Assembly: GCF_029223545.1 (NCBI RefSeq)
Contig: NZ_CP097870.1
Location: 1,116,001 to 1,180,000 of the forward strand
Source: Thauera sp. GDN1
GTDB taxonomy: Bacteria; Pseudomonadota; Gammaproteobacteria; Burkholderiales; Rhodocyclaceae
Length of the DNA: 64,000 nt
Direction: 5' to 3'
Both the position numbers and the translations under genes were made by a program. The notes beneath the pieces were generated by a model. The model saw nothing but the letters and a program-made list of their open reading frames with translations, did no database searches and was not told the origin of the DNA. Shown here piece after piece: positions 9,340 to 17,018 of the stretch (position 1 is its first letter; every line of letters starts with the position of its first letter).

Positions 9340-9906
9340 ATGGATCGACCGCCCGGCATGCGAACCTGCCTGTACGAGGGCGACGCCCTCGACGGCGTGA
9401 TGGACGACATGGCCCGCCGGGCGGCGGCGCTGCTCGCCGGCCGCGAGCGCGTCGCGGTGATCGGCATCCTGCGCCGCGGGGCGCCGCTCGCCGACCGCTT
9501 GTGCGAACGCCTGGTGCGCCGGCACGGGCTGGTGCCGCCGCTTCGCCTCGACCTCCAGGTCAAGCGCTACGCCGACGACCTCACCCTGCTGCATCCCGAG
9601 ACCCGGCTCACCGAGGACGCCGCCCACGCCGCGCTCGACCTCGAGGGCCGCAGCCTGCTGGTGGTCGACGACGTCCTGTACACTGGGCATTCGCTGCTGC
9701 GCGTGCTCGAATACCTGGCGCGCCGCCGGCCGGCGGAGATCCGGGTGGCGGTGCTGGTCGACCGCGGCGTGTGCGTGCTGCCGGTCCATGCCGACGTGGT
9801 CGGCCGCCGCCTGGAGGTCGCCGCCGGCGACGTCATCGAGTGCAACGTGCCGCCTTACGAGCCGGACTTCCGCATCGAGCTGCTGCGGCCGCTGCGGGCG
9901 GGTTGA
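9340..9906 (+). CDS. PyrR-type phosphoribosyltransferase
   Basis: This 188-residue type I phosphoribosyltransferase resembles PyrR/uracil phosphoribosyltransferase. The PRPP loop SLLVVDDVLYTGHSLL lies near residues 105-120, preceded by the GILRRGAPLADRL substrate-side segment. In Gram-positives PyrR is an RNA-binding attenuator, but this role is not established in Proteobacteria, and no pyrimidine gene is nearby. The ATG at 9340 has an upstream ggcgaggcga SD-like sequence; a GTG at 9301 is the alternative. It is the first gene of a run ending in RtcB, and divergent from the PRPP-using NAD-salvage genes. True substrate unknown. Confidence 0.8.
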   Translation: MDRPPGMRTCLYEGDALDGVMDDMARRAAALLAGRERVAVIGILRRGAPLADRLCERLVRRHGLVPPLRLDLQVKRYADDLTLLHPETRLTEDAAHAALDLEGRSLLVVDDVLYTGHSLLRVLEYLARRRPAEIRVAVLVDRGVCVLPVHADVVGRRLEVAAGDVIECNVPPYEPDFRIELLRPLRAG

Positions 9907-9937
9907 GGACGGTGGTTCCCGCAAATGGAGGCAGACG

Positions 9938-10537
9938 ATGTTCCGTGATCGACTGGATGCCGCCGCGCAACTGGCAAAGGCGCTCGACGCCTGGCGCGGC
10001 AGGAACCCGCTGGTGCTGGCGATTCCGCGCGGCGCGGTGCCGATGGGCGCGGCGCTGGCCGAGGCGCTGGGCGGCGAGCTCGACGTGGTGCTGGTGCACA
10101 AGCTGAGCTCGCGCTGGAATCCGGAGTACGCGATCGGCGCGGTCGACGAGGCCTGGCTGGAGGCGGAGAAGGCGCGCCGCGTGCAGCAGCTGCGCGCGCG
10201 CCGCGCGCTGTATTCGCCCGAACGGCCGGCGGTCGATGCGCGCGGGCGGGTGGTGATCGTCGTCGATGACGGCCTGGCCACCGGCGCGACCATGGTCGCC
10301 GCGCTGCATGCGGTGCGGGCGCAGTCGCCGCAGCGCCTGATCTGCGCGCTGCCGGTCGCCGCGCCCGACAGCCTCGCCCGCGTCGAGCCGTACGCCGACG
10401 AGATCGTGTGCCTGGACAAGCCCTGGGGCTTTCGCGCCGTCGGCCAGTTCTACCAGCACTTCGACCAGGTCGAGGACGAGGAGGTGGTCGACTGCCTGCG
10501 CCGCTTCGCCGGGCGCCCGGCGGCCGGTGGGACATGA
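9938..10537 (+). CDS. Phosphoribosyltransferase-domain protein
   Basis: This 199-residue protein belongs to the stand-alone type I phosphoribosyltransferases. The N-terminal IPRGAVPMGAALAEALGGELD and the PRPP loop VVIVVDDGLATGATM (about 105-119) are intact. A KPWGFRAVGQFYQHFDQVEDEE C-terminal segment, common in this subfamily, is also present. Many relatives are annotated only as putative phosphoribosyltransferases. A strong GGAGG precedes the ATG at 9938. Its stop overlaps the archease start (ATGA), so it is translated together with the RNA-repair genes. The substrate cannot be told from sequence. Confidence 0.82.
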   Translation: MFRDRLDAAAQLAKALDAWRGRNPLVLAIPRGAVPMGAALAEALGGELDVVLVHKLSSRWNPEYAIGAVDEAWLEAEKARRVQQLRARRALYSPERPAVDARGRVVIVVDDGLATGATMVAALHAVRAQSPQRLICALPVAAPDSLARVEPYADEIVCLDKPWGFRAVGQFYQHFDQVEDEEVVDCLRRFAGRPAAGGT

Positions 10538-10962
10538 TCGGCTGGCAGACCTTCGAGCACGAGGCCGACGTCGGCGTGCGCGGCACCGGGGCGACGGTCG
10601 ACGAGGCCTTCGCCGGCGCGGCCCTGGCGATGATCGCGGCGATCTGCGACCCGGCGACGGTGGCCGCGCGCGAGCCGGTGGCGATCGAATGCACCGCGCC
10701 CGACCTGGAGCTGCTGCTGCTCGACTGGCTCAATGCGCTGGTGTTCGAGATGGCGACGCGGCGCATGCTGTTCGCGCGCTTCGAGCTCGCGATCGCGCCC
10801 GCGGACGGCGGGCCGCGCCTGCGGGCGACGGCGTGGGGCGAGCCGGTGGAGGTGGCGCGCCACCAGCCGGCAGCGGAGGTCAAGGGTGCGTCCTTCTGCG
10901 AGCTGAAGGTGGCGCAGCAGGCCGATGGCCGATGGCTGGCGCAGTGCGTGGTCGATGTCTGA
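10534..10962 (+). CDS. Archease, RtcB co-factor
   Basis: This 142-residue archease helps RtcB undergo repeated guanylylation and turnover. The N-terminal motif FEHEADVGVRGTGAT and the conserved Asp/Glu side chains fit the family's metal-binding site. The C-terminal AEVKGASFCELKV segment matches too. It overlaps the preceding phosphoribosyltransferase gene by four bases and is followed 29 bases later by rtcB. That order is functional logic: archease and ligase are made together. Confidence 0.88.
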   Translation: MIGWQTFEHEADVGVRGTGATVDEAFAGAALAMIAAICDPATVAAREPVAIECTAPDLELLLLDWLNALVFEMATRRMLFARFELAIAPADGGPRLRATAWGEPVEVARHQPAAEVKGASFCELKVAQQADGRWLAQCVVDV

Positions 10963-10991
10963 GGCTGCGCTCGGCGCAGAGGGAGGCTGGG

Positions 10992-12425
10992 ATGGATACG
11001 AGCAGACTGAAGCGGCGCGGCCCCTGCGAGTGGGAACTGCCCGCCAGCGGGCGCATGCGGGTGCCGGGGGTGATCTTCGCGTCGAAGGAGCTGGTGCAGG
11101 CGATGGACGACAAGGTGGCCGAGCAGGTCGCCAACGTCGCCAGCCTGCCGGGCATCGTCGATGCGTCGTACGCGATGCCGGATGCGCACTGGGGCTACGG
11201 TTTCCCGATCGGCGGCGTCGCGGCCTTCGACGCCGACGAGGGCGGGGTGGTGTCGGCCGGCGGCGTGGGCTTCGACATCTCCTGCGGGGTGCGCACGCTG
11301 CACACCGGGCTGCGCGAGGCCGACCTGGCGGCGGTGAAGAAGCGGCTCGCCGACCTGCTGTTCGCGCGCATTCCGGCCGGGGTGGGCAGCACCGGCGCCT
11401 TGCGCCTTTCGGCGGCACAGATGGACGCGATGCTGCGCGGCGGCGCGCGCTGGGCGGTCAAGGAGGGCTACGGCAGCGAGGGTGACCTGGCCCACATCGA
11501 GGAGCACGGCTGCGTCGCCGGGGCCGACCCGGCTGCGGTGTCGGACATGGCCAGGCAGCGCCAGCGCGACGAGATGGGTACGCTCGGCGGTGGCAACCAC
11601 TACCTCGAGGTGCAGGTGGTGGAGGCGGTGTTCGATGCCGCCGCGGCGCAGGCCTACGGGCTCGCCCAGGGCGATGTCGTGGTCAGCATCCACTGCGGCT
11701 CGCGCGGGCTCGGGCACCAGATCGGCACCGATTTCCTGCGCGAGATGGTGATCGCCGCCGGGCAGGCGGGCATCGTGCTGCCCGACCGCGAGCTCGCCTG
11801 CGCGCCGCTGAAGTCGGCGCTCGGCCAACGCTATCTGGGCGCGATGCGTGCCGGCATCAACTGCGCGCTCGCCAACAGGCAGATCCTCACCCACCTCGCG
11901 CGCGAGGCGTTCGCGAGCCTGCTGCCGGGCGTGCGCCTGCCGCTGCTGTACGACGTGTCGCACAACACCTGCAAGGAAGAGACGCATATCGCCGCCGACG
12001 GTCGCCAGCGCCGCCTGTTCGTGCATCGCAAGGGCGCGACGCGCGCCTTCGGGCCCGGTCATCGGGAGCTGCCGGCGGAATATCGCCCGATCGGCCAGCC
12101 GGTACTGATCGGCGGCAGCATGGGCACTTCGTCATGGGTGCTGGCCGGTTCCGCGGGTACGGAGGAACGCGCCTTCGGCTCCGCCTGTCACGGCGCCGGG
12201 CGGGCGATGAGCCGTAACGAGGCGCTGCGGCGCTGGCACGGGCGCAACGTGGTCGATGAACTCGCCGCCAGGGGCATCCTGATCCGCAGCCCGAGCTTTC
12301 GCGGTGTGGCCGAGGAAGCACCGCTGGCCTACAAGGACGTGGGCGAGGTGGTGGAGGCGGCAGACCGCGCCGGACTCGCGCGCAAGGTGGCGCGCTTGCG
12401 CCCGCTGGTCTGCATCAAGGGGTGA
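10992..12425 (+). CDS. rtcB: RNA-splicing ligase RtcB
   Basis: This 477-residue GTP/Mn2+-dependent ligase seals 2',3'-cyclic phosphate or 3'-phosphate RNA ends to 5'-OH ends. Active-site motifs are all present: PDAHWGYGFPIGG, GVGFDISCGVRTL with the metal-binding Cys, TLGGGNHYLEVQ, HCGSRGLGHQ, DVSHNTCKEE, HRKGATRAFGPG and CHGAGRAMSR with the His that is guanylylated. An SD-like gggaggctgg precedes the ATG at 10992. No transcriptional activator RtcR or RtcA cyclase is adjacent, unlike the E. coli rtcBA arrangement. It is the last gene of the run. Confidence 0.95.
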   Translation: MDTSRLKRRGPCEWELPASGRMRVPGVIFASKELVQAMDDKVAEQVANVASLPGIVDASYAMPDAHWGYGFPIGGVAAFDADEGGVVSAGGVGFDISCGVRTLHTGLREADLAAVKKRLADLLFARIPAGVGSTGALRLSAAQMDAMLRGGARWAVKEGYGSEGDLAHIEEHGCVAGADPAAVSDMARQRQRDEMGTLGGGNHYLEVQVVEAVFDAAAAQAYGLAQGDVVVSIHCGSRGLGHQIGTDFLREMVIAAGQAGIVLPDRELACAPLKSALGQRYLGAMRAGINCALANRQILTHLAREAFASLLPGVRLPLLYDVSHNTCKEETHIAADGRQRRLFVHRKGATRAFGPGHRELPAEYRPIGQPVLIGGSMGTSSWVLAGSAGTEERAFGSACHGAGRAMSRNEALRRWHGRNVVDELAARGILIRSPSFRGVAEEAPLAYKDVGEVVEAADRAGLARKVARLRPLVCIKG

Positions 12426-12501
12426 AGGCGGCTGTGGGAGGCGGGGCCAGGGGGCAGCGCGGCGACGGTGCGGCGCTTGTCGTGAGGCCCGGGAGGCGCA
12501 A

Positions 12502-12526
12502 GGTGCGCGGCGCGGTGCCGCGCACC
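12502..12526. terminator. Hairpin between convergent rtcB and glycine-zipper gene
   Basis: GGTGCGCGGC and GCCGCGCACC form a perfect ten-base stem with a five-base loop in the convergent gap after rtcB. No U tract follows in either direction, so it may be a factor-assisted terminator or simple transcript-end structure. Confidence 0.4.
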
Positions 12527-12534
12527 GGTCATGC

Positions 12535-12864
12535 TCAGCAGCGGCCTTTCTTGGCCTGGCCCGGCGGGCAGAAGTCGCTGCCGCGGTAGCGGCGGCCGTC
12601 CTCGTAGTAGTAGCCGCGCTCTTCGTAACGCACGCCGTCGCGGGCGCGGCGGCCGTCGCGTTCGTTGTCGTAGCCGGCTGCGGCACCGACGCCGCCACCG
12701 AGGGCGCCGCCGATGATCGCGCCTTCGCGGCCGCCGACGGCTTCACCGATTGCGGCGCCGGCCGCGCCACCGAGGCCGCCGCCGAGCGCGGTCGAGCCGC
12801 CCGCGTGTGCGGTACCGGCGAGGGAAAGGACGAGGAGGGCAGAGGCGAGGAGTCGGGTTTTCAT
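12535..12864 (-). CDS. Small secreted glycine-zipper protein
   Basis: This 109-residue protein has a signal peptide (LLASALLVLSLAGTAHA). A glycine-zipper stretch follows (GGGLGGAAGAAIGEAVGG, then GGALGGGVGAAAGY), the kind of small-residue helix that packs in membranes. The C-terminal part is charged and aromatic (RGYYYEDGRRYRG) and ends in a FCPPGQAKKGRC segment with two Cys that could pair. Related proteins are described only as glycine-zipper or YMGG-like proteins of the cell envelope. It is transcribed alone, and its function is unknown. Confidence 0.7.
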   Translation of the reverse strand: MKTRLLASALLVLSLAGTAHAGGSTALGGGLGGAAGAAIGEAVGGREGAIIGGALGGGVGAAAGYDNERDGRRARDGVRYEERGYYYEDGRRYRGSDFCPPGQAKKGRC

Positions 12865-13008
12865 GAGTCGGTACTCCGTTCTTGTTGGATGGCTGCGATC
12901 TTAAGCGCCGGTCCGCACGCCTGTCGAATGCGACTTGTCAGGGAATGTTGCCCTGTGATGGTGTCGGCGCGCGCCGCCCGGCAGGTGTGGGAGCGGGGGC
13001 GTCCGCGG

Positions 13009-15456
13009 TCAGTCTTCCTTTGCTGAAGAGATCCCGTCTCCGGCGCCCTCGCTGCTGCCGTCGTGATCGTCGCCGAAGGCGTGGCGCAGTTGCGCGAGCT
13101 TCTTCAGACCGGCGATCGCGCGTCCGTTCACCGAGTCCTCCGGCATCGTCCCGTCGGCGTCCGGTGTGCCGGCGGGCAGGCCGGTCAGCAGCTCGAGCGC
13201 TTCGTCCACGTCGGCCACCGCCCAGATGTCGAATCGGCCGGCGCGTGCCGCATCGACCACGTCCTGGCGCAGCATCAGGTGGCAGAGGTTGGGGCGCGGG
13301 ATCAGCACGCCCTGTTCGCCGCTGAGCCCACGCGCGGCGCAGATGTCGAAGAAGCCCTCGATCTTGTCGTTGATGCCGCCCACCGGCTGCACCACGCCGA
13401 ACTGGTTGACCGAGCCGGTGACCGCCAGCGCCTGGCGGATCGGCACGCCGGACAGCGCCGAGAGCAGCGCGGTCAGCTCGGCGAGCGAGGCGCTGTCGCC
13501 CTCCACGCCGCCGTAGGACTGCTCGAACACCAGGCTGGCCTTCAGCGACAGCGGCATCGTCCACCCGAAGCGCGCGGCCATGAAGGCGGACAGGATCAGC
13601 ACGCCCTTGGAGTGGATCGGTCCGCCGAGCTTGACCTCGCGCTCGATGTCGATGACCTCGCCCTCGCCGACGCGTACGGTGGCGGTGATGCGCACCGGGT
13701 GGGCGAAGCTGTCGTCGCCGAGCGGCACCACCGCCAGGCCATTGACCTGGCCGACGTGGCTGCCGGCGGTGTCCACCAGCCACTGGCCGCGCAGGATCTC
13801 CTGCTGGTAGTGCAGGCGGATGCGCTCGTGGCGGTGGCGGTGGGCGTCGAGCGCGGCGTCGACGTGTTCGCGTTCGATGCGCGTGGCGCCGGCGGCGGTG
13901 GCGAAATGCGCCGCTTCGCGCAGGCGGTCGTCGATCGGCTGGGTCTGGGTGCTGAGACGCTCGGCGTCGCCGGCCAGCCGCGCCGCGTGCTCGATCAGGC
14001 GCGCCATGGCCGCAGCGGAAAGCGGCGGCAGGGCGGCGCGGCGGGCGAGGGTGACGATCAGGCGCGCGTAGGCGGCGGTGTTGTCCGGCGTGCGCGCGAC
14101 CTCGCTTTCCATGTCGGCGTTGATGCGGAAGAGCGCGGCGAACTCGGGGTCGTACTGGCCGAGCAGGTAGTAGATCAGGCGCTCGCCGATCAGGATCAGC
14201 TTGAGCTCGAGCGCCATCGGCTCCGGTTCGAGCTGCACCGAGCCGGTGACGCCGATCAGCTCGGACAGCGACTCGATGCGCAGCCGCCCGGACTTGAGCG
14301 CGCGCTTGAGCCCCTCCCAGGCGAAGGGCTGCGACAGCAGCTTGATCGCGTCGAGCACCAGGAAGCCGCCGTTGGCGCGGTGCAGGGCGCCGGCGCGGAT
14401 CAGCGTGAAGTTGCTGACCAGGGTGCCCATGTGCACCAGATGGTCGATGCGGCCGACCAGGTTCTGCAGCGTGGGATGGTCCTCGTAGACCACCGGCCGG
14501 GTGCCGTCGGCGGGGTTGGCGACCAGCAGGTTCACCAGGTAGCGCTGCACCGAGATGCTGCCGGAGTAGGTCAGGGTGTCGCTGTCGTCGTCGCTGTGCG
14601 GCGCGGCGTGCAGCGACTCGCCGCTGGCGACAATGTCCTTGAGCACGTCGTCGAGGTGGGCGCACACATCGCGGAGGTCGGTGTAACGCGGCTGGAGGTC
14701 CTCGATCATGTGGGTGACGGTGGCGCCGAGCGCGTCGCGGCCGGCGTCGCGGATGCGGTTCTGCAACTCGCGCCGCCAGCGCGGGAACTCGTTCATCAGC
14801 CGGTGCATGCGCTCGTGCAGCGTCTTGATGTGCTCGCCGAGCTCGTGCTGGCGTTCCTCGGGCAGCTTCTCGAACTCCTCCTGCGACAGCGTGCTGTCGG
14901 CGTCCTTCATGGGCAGGAAGGCGAAGCCGTGCGGGGTGCGCAGCAGCGCGACGCCGAGGCCTTGCGCCTCGTCGCCGAGCTTGCGCAGGGCGGTCTCCTC
15001 GCGCTGCTTGGCTTCTTCCTGCAGGGCCTCGATGCGGTTGCGGTACTCGTCGCTCTCGAACACCGCGGCGATCGCCGGCATCAGCTCCTCGACGAAGCGC
15101 TGCATGTCGTCGCGAAAGGCGGGGCCGCGGCCGCAGGGCAGGCGCAGCAGGCGCGGGTGGGAAGGGTTGTCGAAGTTCCAGACGTAGCACCAGTCGGCTG
15201 GCGGCGGGCCCTCGTGGCGCTCTTCCTCCAGCAGGCGGGTGACGATCTCGTGGCGGCCGCTGCCGGCGTCGCCGAGCACGAACAGGTTGTAGCCCTCGCC
15301 GGCGATGTCGAGCCCGAGGCGGATCGCATCGACCGCGCGGGCGTGGATGTCGGCGGCGTCGAGCTCGGGCAGTTCGGCGGAACTCTGGAAGCCGAGCGTC
15401 TCGGGCGCGCAGGCGGTGTGCAGGCGCTCCGGCGGAAGCGGTGCGGGAATCGGCAT
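13009..15456 (-). CDS. Lon-family AAA+ protease-like protein (YcbZ/LonB-related)
   Basis: This 815-residue protein has an N-terminal AAA ATPase part and a C-terminal Lon-type peptidase domain. Its P-loop region reads GDAGSGRHE (about residues 62-70), with Arg where the Walker A Lys is expected; I recall similar Gly-Arg loops in the YcbZ-like group. A Walker-B-like NGGFLVLDAIKLL lies further on. The Lon catalytic Ser is in EGDSASLAE and the Lys in GGINDKIEGF. A long charged helical insertion (about 140-270) separates the ATPase halves. An acidic tail (DDHDGSSEGAGDG) ends it. Substrates are unknown. It is single and not next to clpX or classical lon. Confidence 0.85.
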   Translation of the reverse strand: MPIPAPLPPERLHTACAPETLGFQSSAELPELDAADIHARAVDAIRLGLDIAGEGYNLFVLGDAGSGRHEIVTRLLEEERHEGPPPADWCYVWNFDNPSHPRLLRLPCGRGPAFRDDMQRFVEELMPAIAAVFESDEYRNRIEALQEEAKQREETALRKLGDEAQGLGVALLRTPHGFAFLPMKDADSTLSQEEFEKLPEERQHELGEHIKTLHERMHRLMNEFPRWRRELQNRIRDAGRDALGATVTHMIEDLQPRYTDLRDVCAHLDDVLKDIVASGESLHAAPHSDDDSDTLTYSGSISVQRYLVNLLVANPADGTRPVVYEDHPTLQNLVGRIDHLVHMGTLVSNFTLIRAGALHRANGGFLVLDAIKLLSQPFAWEGLKRALKSGRLRIESLSELIGVTGSVQLEPEPMALELKLILIGERLIYYLLGQYDPEFAALFRINADMESEVARTPDNTAAYARLIVTLARRAALPPLSAAAMARLIEHAARLAGDAERLSTQTQPIDDRLREAAHFATAAGATRIEREHVDAALDAHRHRHERIRLHYQQEILRGQWLVDTAGSHVGQVNGLAVVPLGDDSFAHPVRITATVRVGEGEVIDIEREVKLGGPIHSKGVLILSAFMAARFGWTMPLSLKASLVFEQSYGGVEGDSASLAELTALLSALSGVPIRQALAVTGSVNQFGVVQPVGGINDKIEGFFDICAARGLSGEQGVLIPRPNLCHLMLRQDVVDAARAGRFDIWAVADVDEALELLTGLPAGTPDADGTMPEDSVNGRAIAGLKKLAQLRHAFGDDHDGSSEGAGDGISSAKED

Positions 15457-15526
15457 GAGCGGGCCTCGCGCGGTTCGAGTTGTTTGGCCCCATCATAAAC
15501 CCCGTCCGCGCATCGAGGCGCGTGGA

Positions 15527-16738
15527 TCAGCGCACGCGGAACGGCAGGTTGGCGGTCGCCGCCTTGCCCATGCGGTCGCGCACGGTGATGAAGAGCCGGT
15601 AGGCGCCGGGCTGCGCGGGGGCGACGAAGCGCACCGTGGCCGCGTCGGCATGCAGCGTGCGCACGTCGATGCGCGCCGGCGCGTTTTCCGCATCGCCGCC
15701 CTTGCGCAGGTCGGTGGCCTCGGCGAACACCGCCCAGTCGGTGACGAGCGGGCCGCCGTCGTGCGCCGCCGCATCGACGCCGGCGGAGATCTCGGCGCCG
15801 GGGGCGAATTCGTCGGCGCCGATGCCGATACCGCGGATCACCGGCGCCGGCGCCACGACCGGCCGTCCCCAGGCGGCGGCGAGTGCGTCGCTCATCGCGG
15901 TGGCGCTGCCGTCGGCGAGCAGCAGGCCGTGCCAGGTCGCGGTCTGTTCCTGCTTGGCGCCCCACAGGAAGGGGAAGGCGCCGCGGATCTGCGGCTGCGT
16001 CTTCAGGAAGGCGAGCGCCTCGGTGAAGAAGCGTGCCTTCTCGGTGCTGGTGAGTTCGACGGGCGCCCCCCAGGGCTTGCGTCCGGCCTGCCACTGCCCG
16101 AGCGGACCGAGCTCGGCGACCACCACCGGCTTGGTAATGCCCGCTTCGCGCAGGCGCTGCGGCAGGTCGAACACCGCGCCGGCATAGACGTTGATGCCGA
16201 GCAGGTCGACGTTCCGGCAGCAGCCGGCGAGCGCGCGGAAGGCGTCCATCCCGGTGTCGGCCACCACCATCATGGTCGGATGCGCGGGGTCGAGCCGCTT
16301 GATGAGGCCGGCCAGGCGATCGACCTCGCGCCACAGCGGCAGCGGGTCGGCGACGCCGGTCTCGATCTCGTTGCCCACGCCCCAGGCGAGCAGGGCGGGG
16401 TGCTCGCGGTAGCGCGCCACGACCCCGAGCAGCGCCTTCTCCTGCGCGCCCACCGCAGCGGCTTCGGTGTAGTCGAAGCCGTGGCGCGGATGCTCCAGCC
16501 ACAGGCCCATCACCACCTTCATGCCCAGCCGCTGCGCCTCGTCCAGCACCCAGGCGTCGCTGGCGCGATAGACGCGCACGACCTTGGCGCCGGCCTCCGC
16601 CAGGCGGGCGAGGCTGGCGCGGTCGCCTTCGAAGGCCGCGCCCTGCCAGGCTTCGCTCGCCGTGGCCGGGACGGCGCCGAGCAGCATGAGCGCGGAGATG
16701 AGCAACTGGACGAAGGGAATGCGAATGGAGGCGGGCAT
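15527..16738 (-). CDS. Secreted glycoside-hydrolase-like TIM-barrel protein
   Basis: This 403-residue protein has a signal peptide (LLISALMLLGAVPATAS) and a TIM-barrel like the catalytic domain of glycoside hydrolase family 2. The acid/base Glu would be Glu124 in WGVGNEIETG, and the nucleophile Glu209 in VVVAELGPLG; both match the usual strand-4 and strand-7 positions. The last ~90 residues look like a beta-sandwich (RIDVRTLHADAATVRFVAP). It is divergent from the giant adhesin gene, so the two could share control, perhaps in surface or matrix polysaccharide handling, but no substrate can be stated. Called glycosidase-like rather than a named enzyme. Confidence 0.68.
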   Translation of the reverse strand: MPASIRIPFVQLLISALMLLGAVPATASEAWQGAAFEGDRASLARLAEAGAKVVRVYRASDAWVLDEAQRLGMKVVMGLWLEHPRHGFDYTEAAAVGAQEKALLGVVARYREHPALLAWGVGNEIETGVADPLPLWREVDRLAGLIKRLDPAHPTMMVVADTGMDAFRALAGCCRNVDLLGINVYAGAVFDLPQRLREAGITKPVVVAELGPLGQWQAGRKPWGAPVELTSTEKARFFTEALAFLKTQPQIRGAFPFLWGAKQEQTATWHGLLLADGSATAMSDALAAAWGRPVVAPAPVIRGIGIGADEFAPGAEISAGVDAAAHDGGPLVTDWAVFAEATDLRKGGDAENAPARIDVRTLHADAATVRFVAPAQPGAYRLFITVRDRMGKAATANLPFRVR

Positions 16739-17018
16739 GGGGTCGAGGTCGAGACGTGAGGGGCGGGCGCGATGCTGGGCCGTGGTTCATGCGCGGCGGC
16801 TGGCTGACGCCGATGAGGATTGTGCCCTCCCGCGCGTCGCGGCAGGGGTGATGCAGGAGATCGTCCGTCGCCGTGACGTGTTTCACAACGAGGCGCTCGG
16901 CTTGTACCTCCGGCCAATGTCTTCCGGCCGCGCACGGTCCTATGCTGTCGTGGAATGCAGGAGGAATCCCGCGTGGCTGCCCCGGCGGCTTCGTCAGACG
17001 ATCAGAGGAGCAGGAAAA

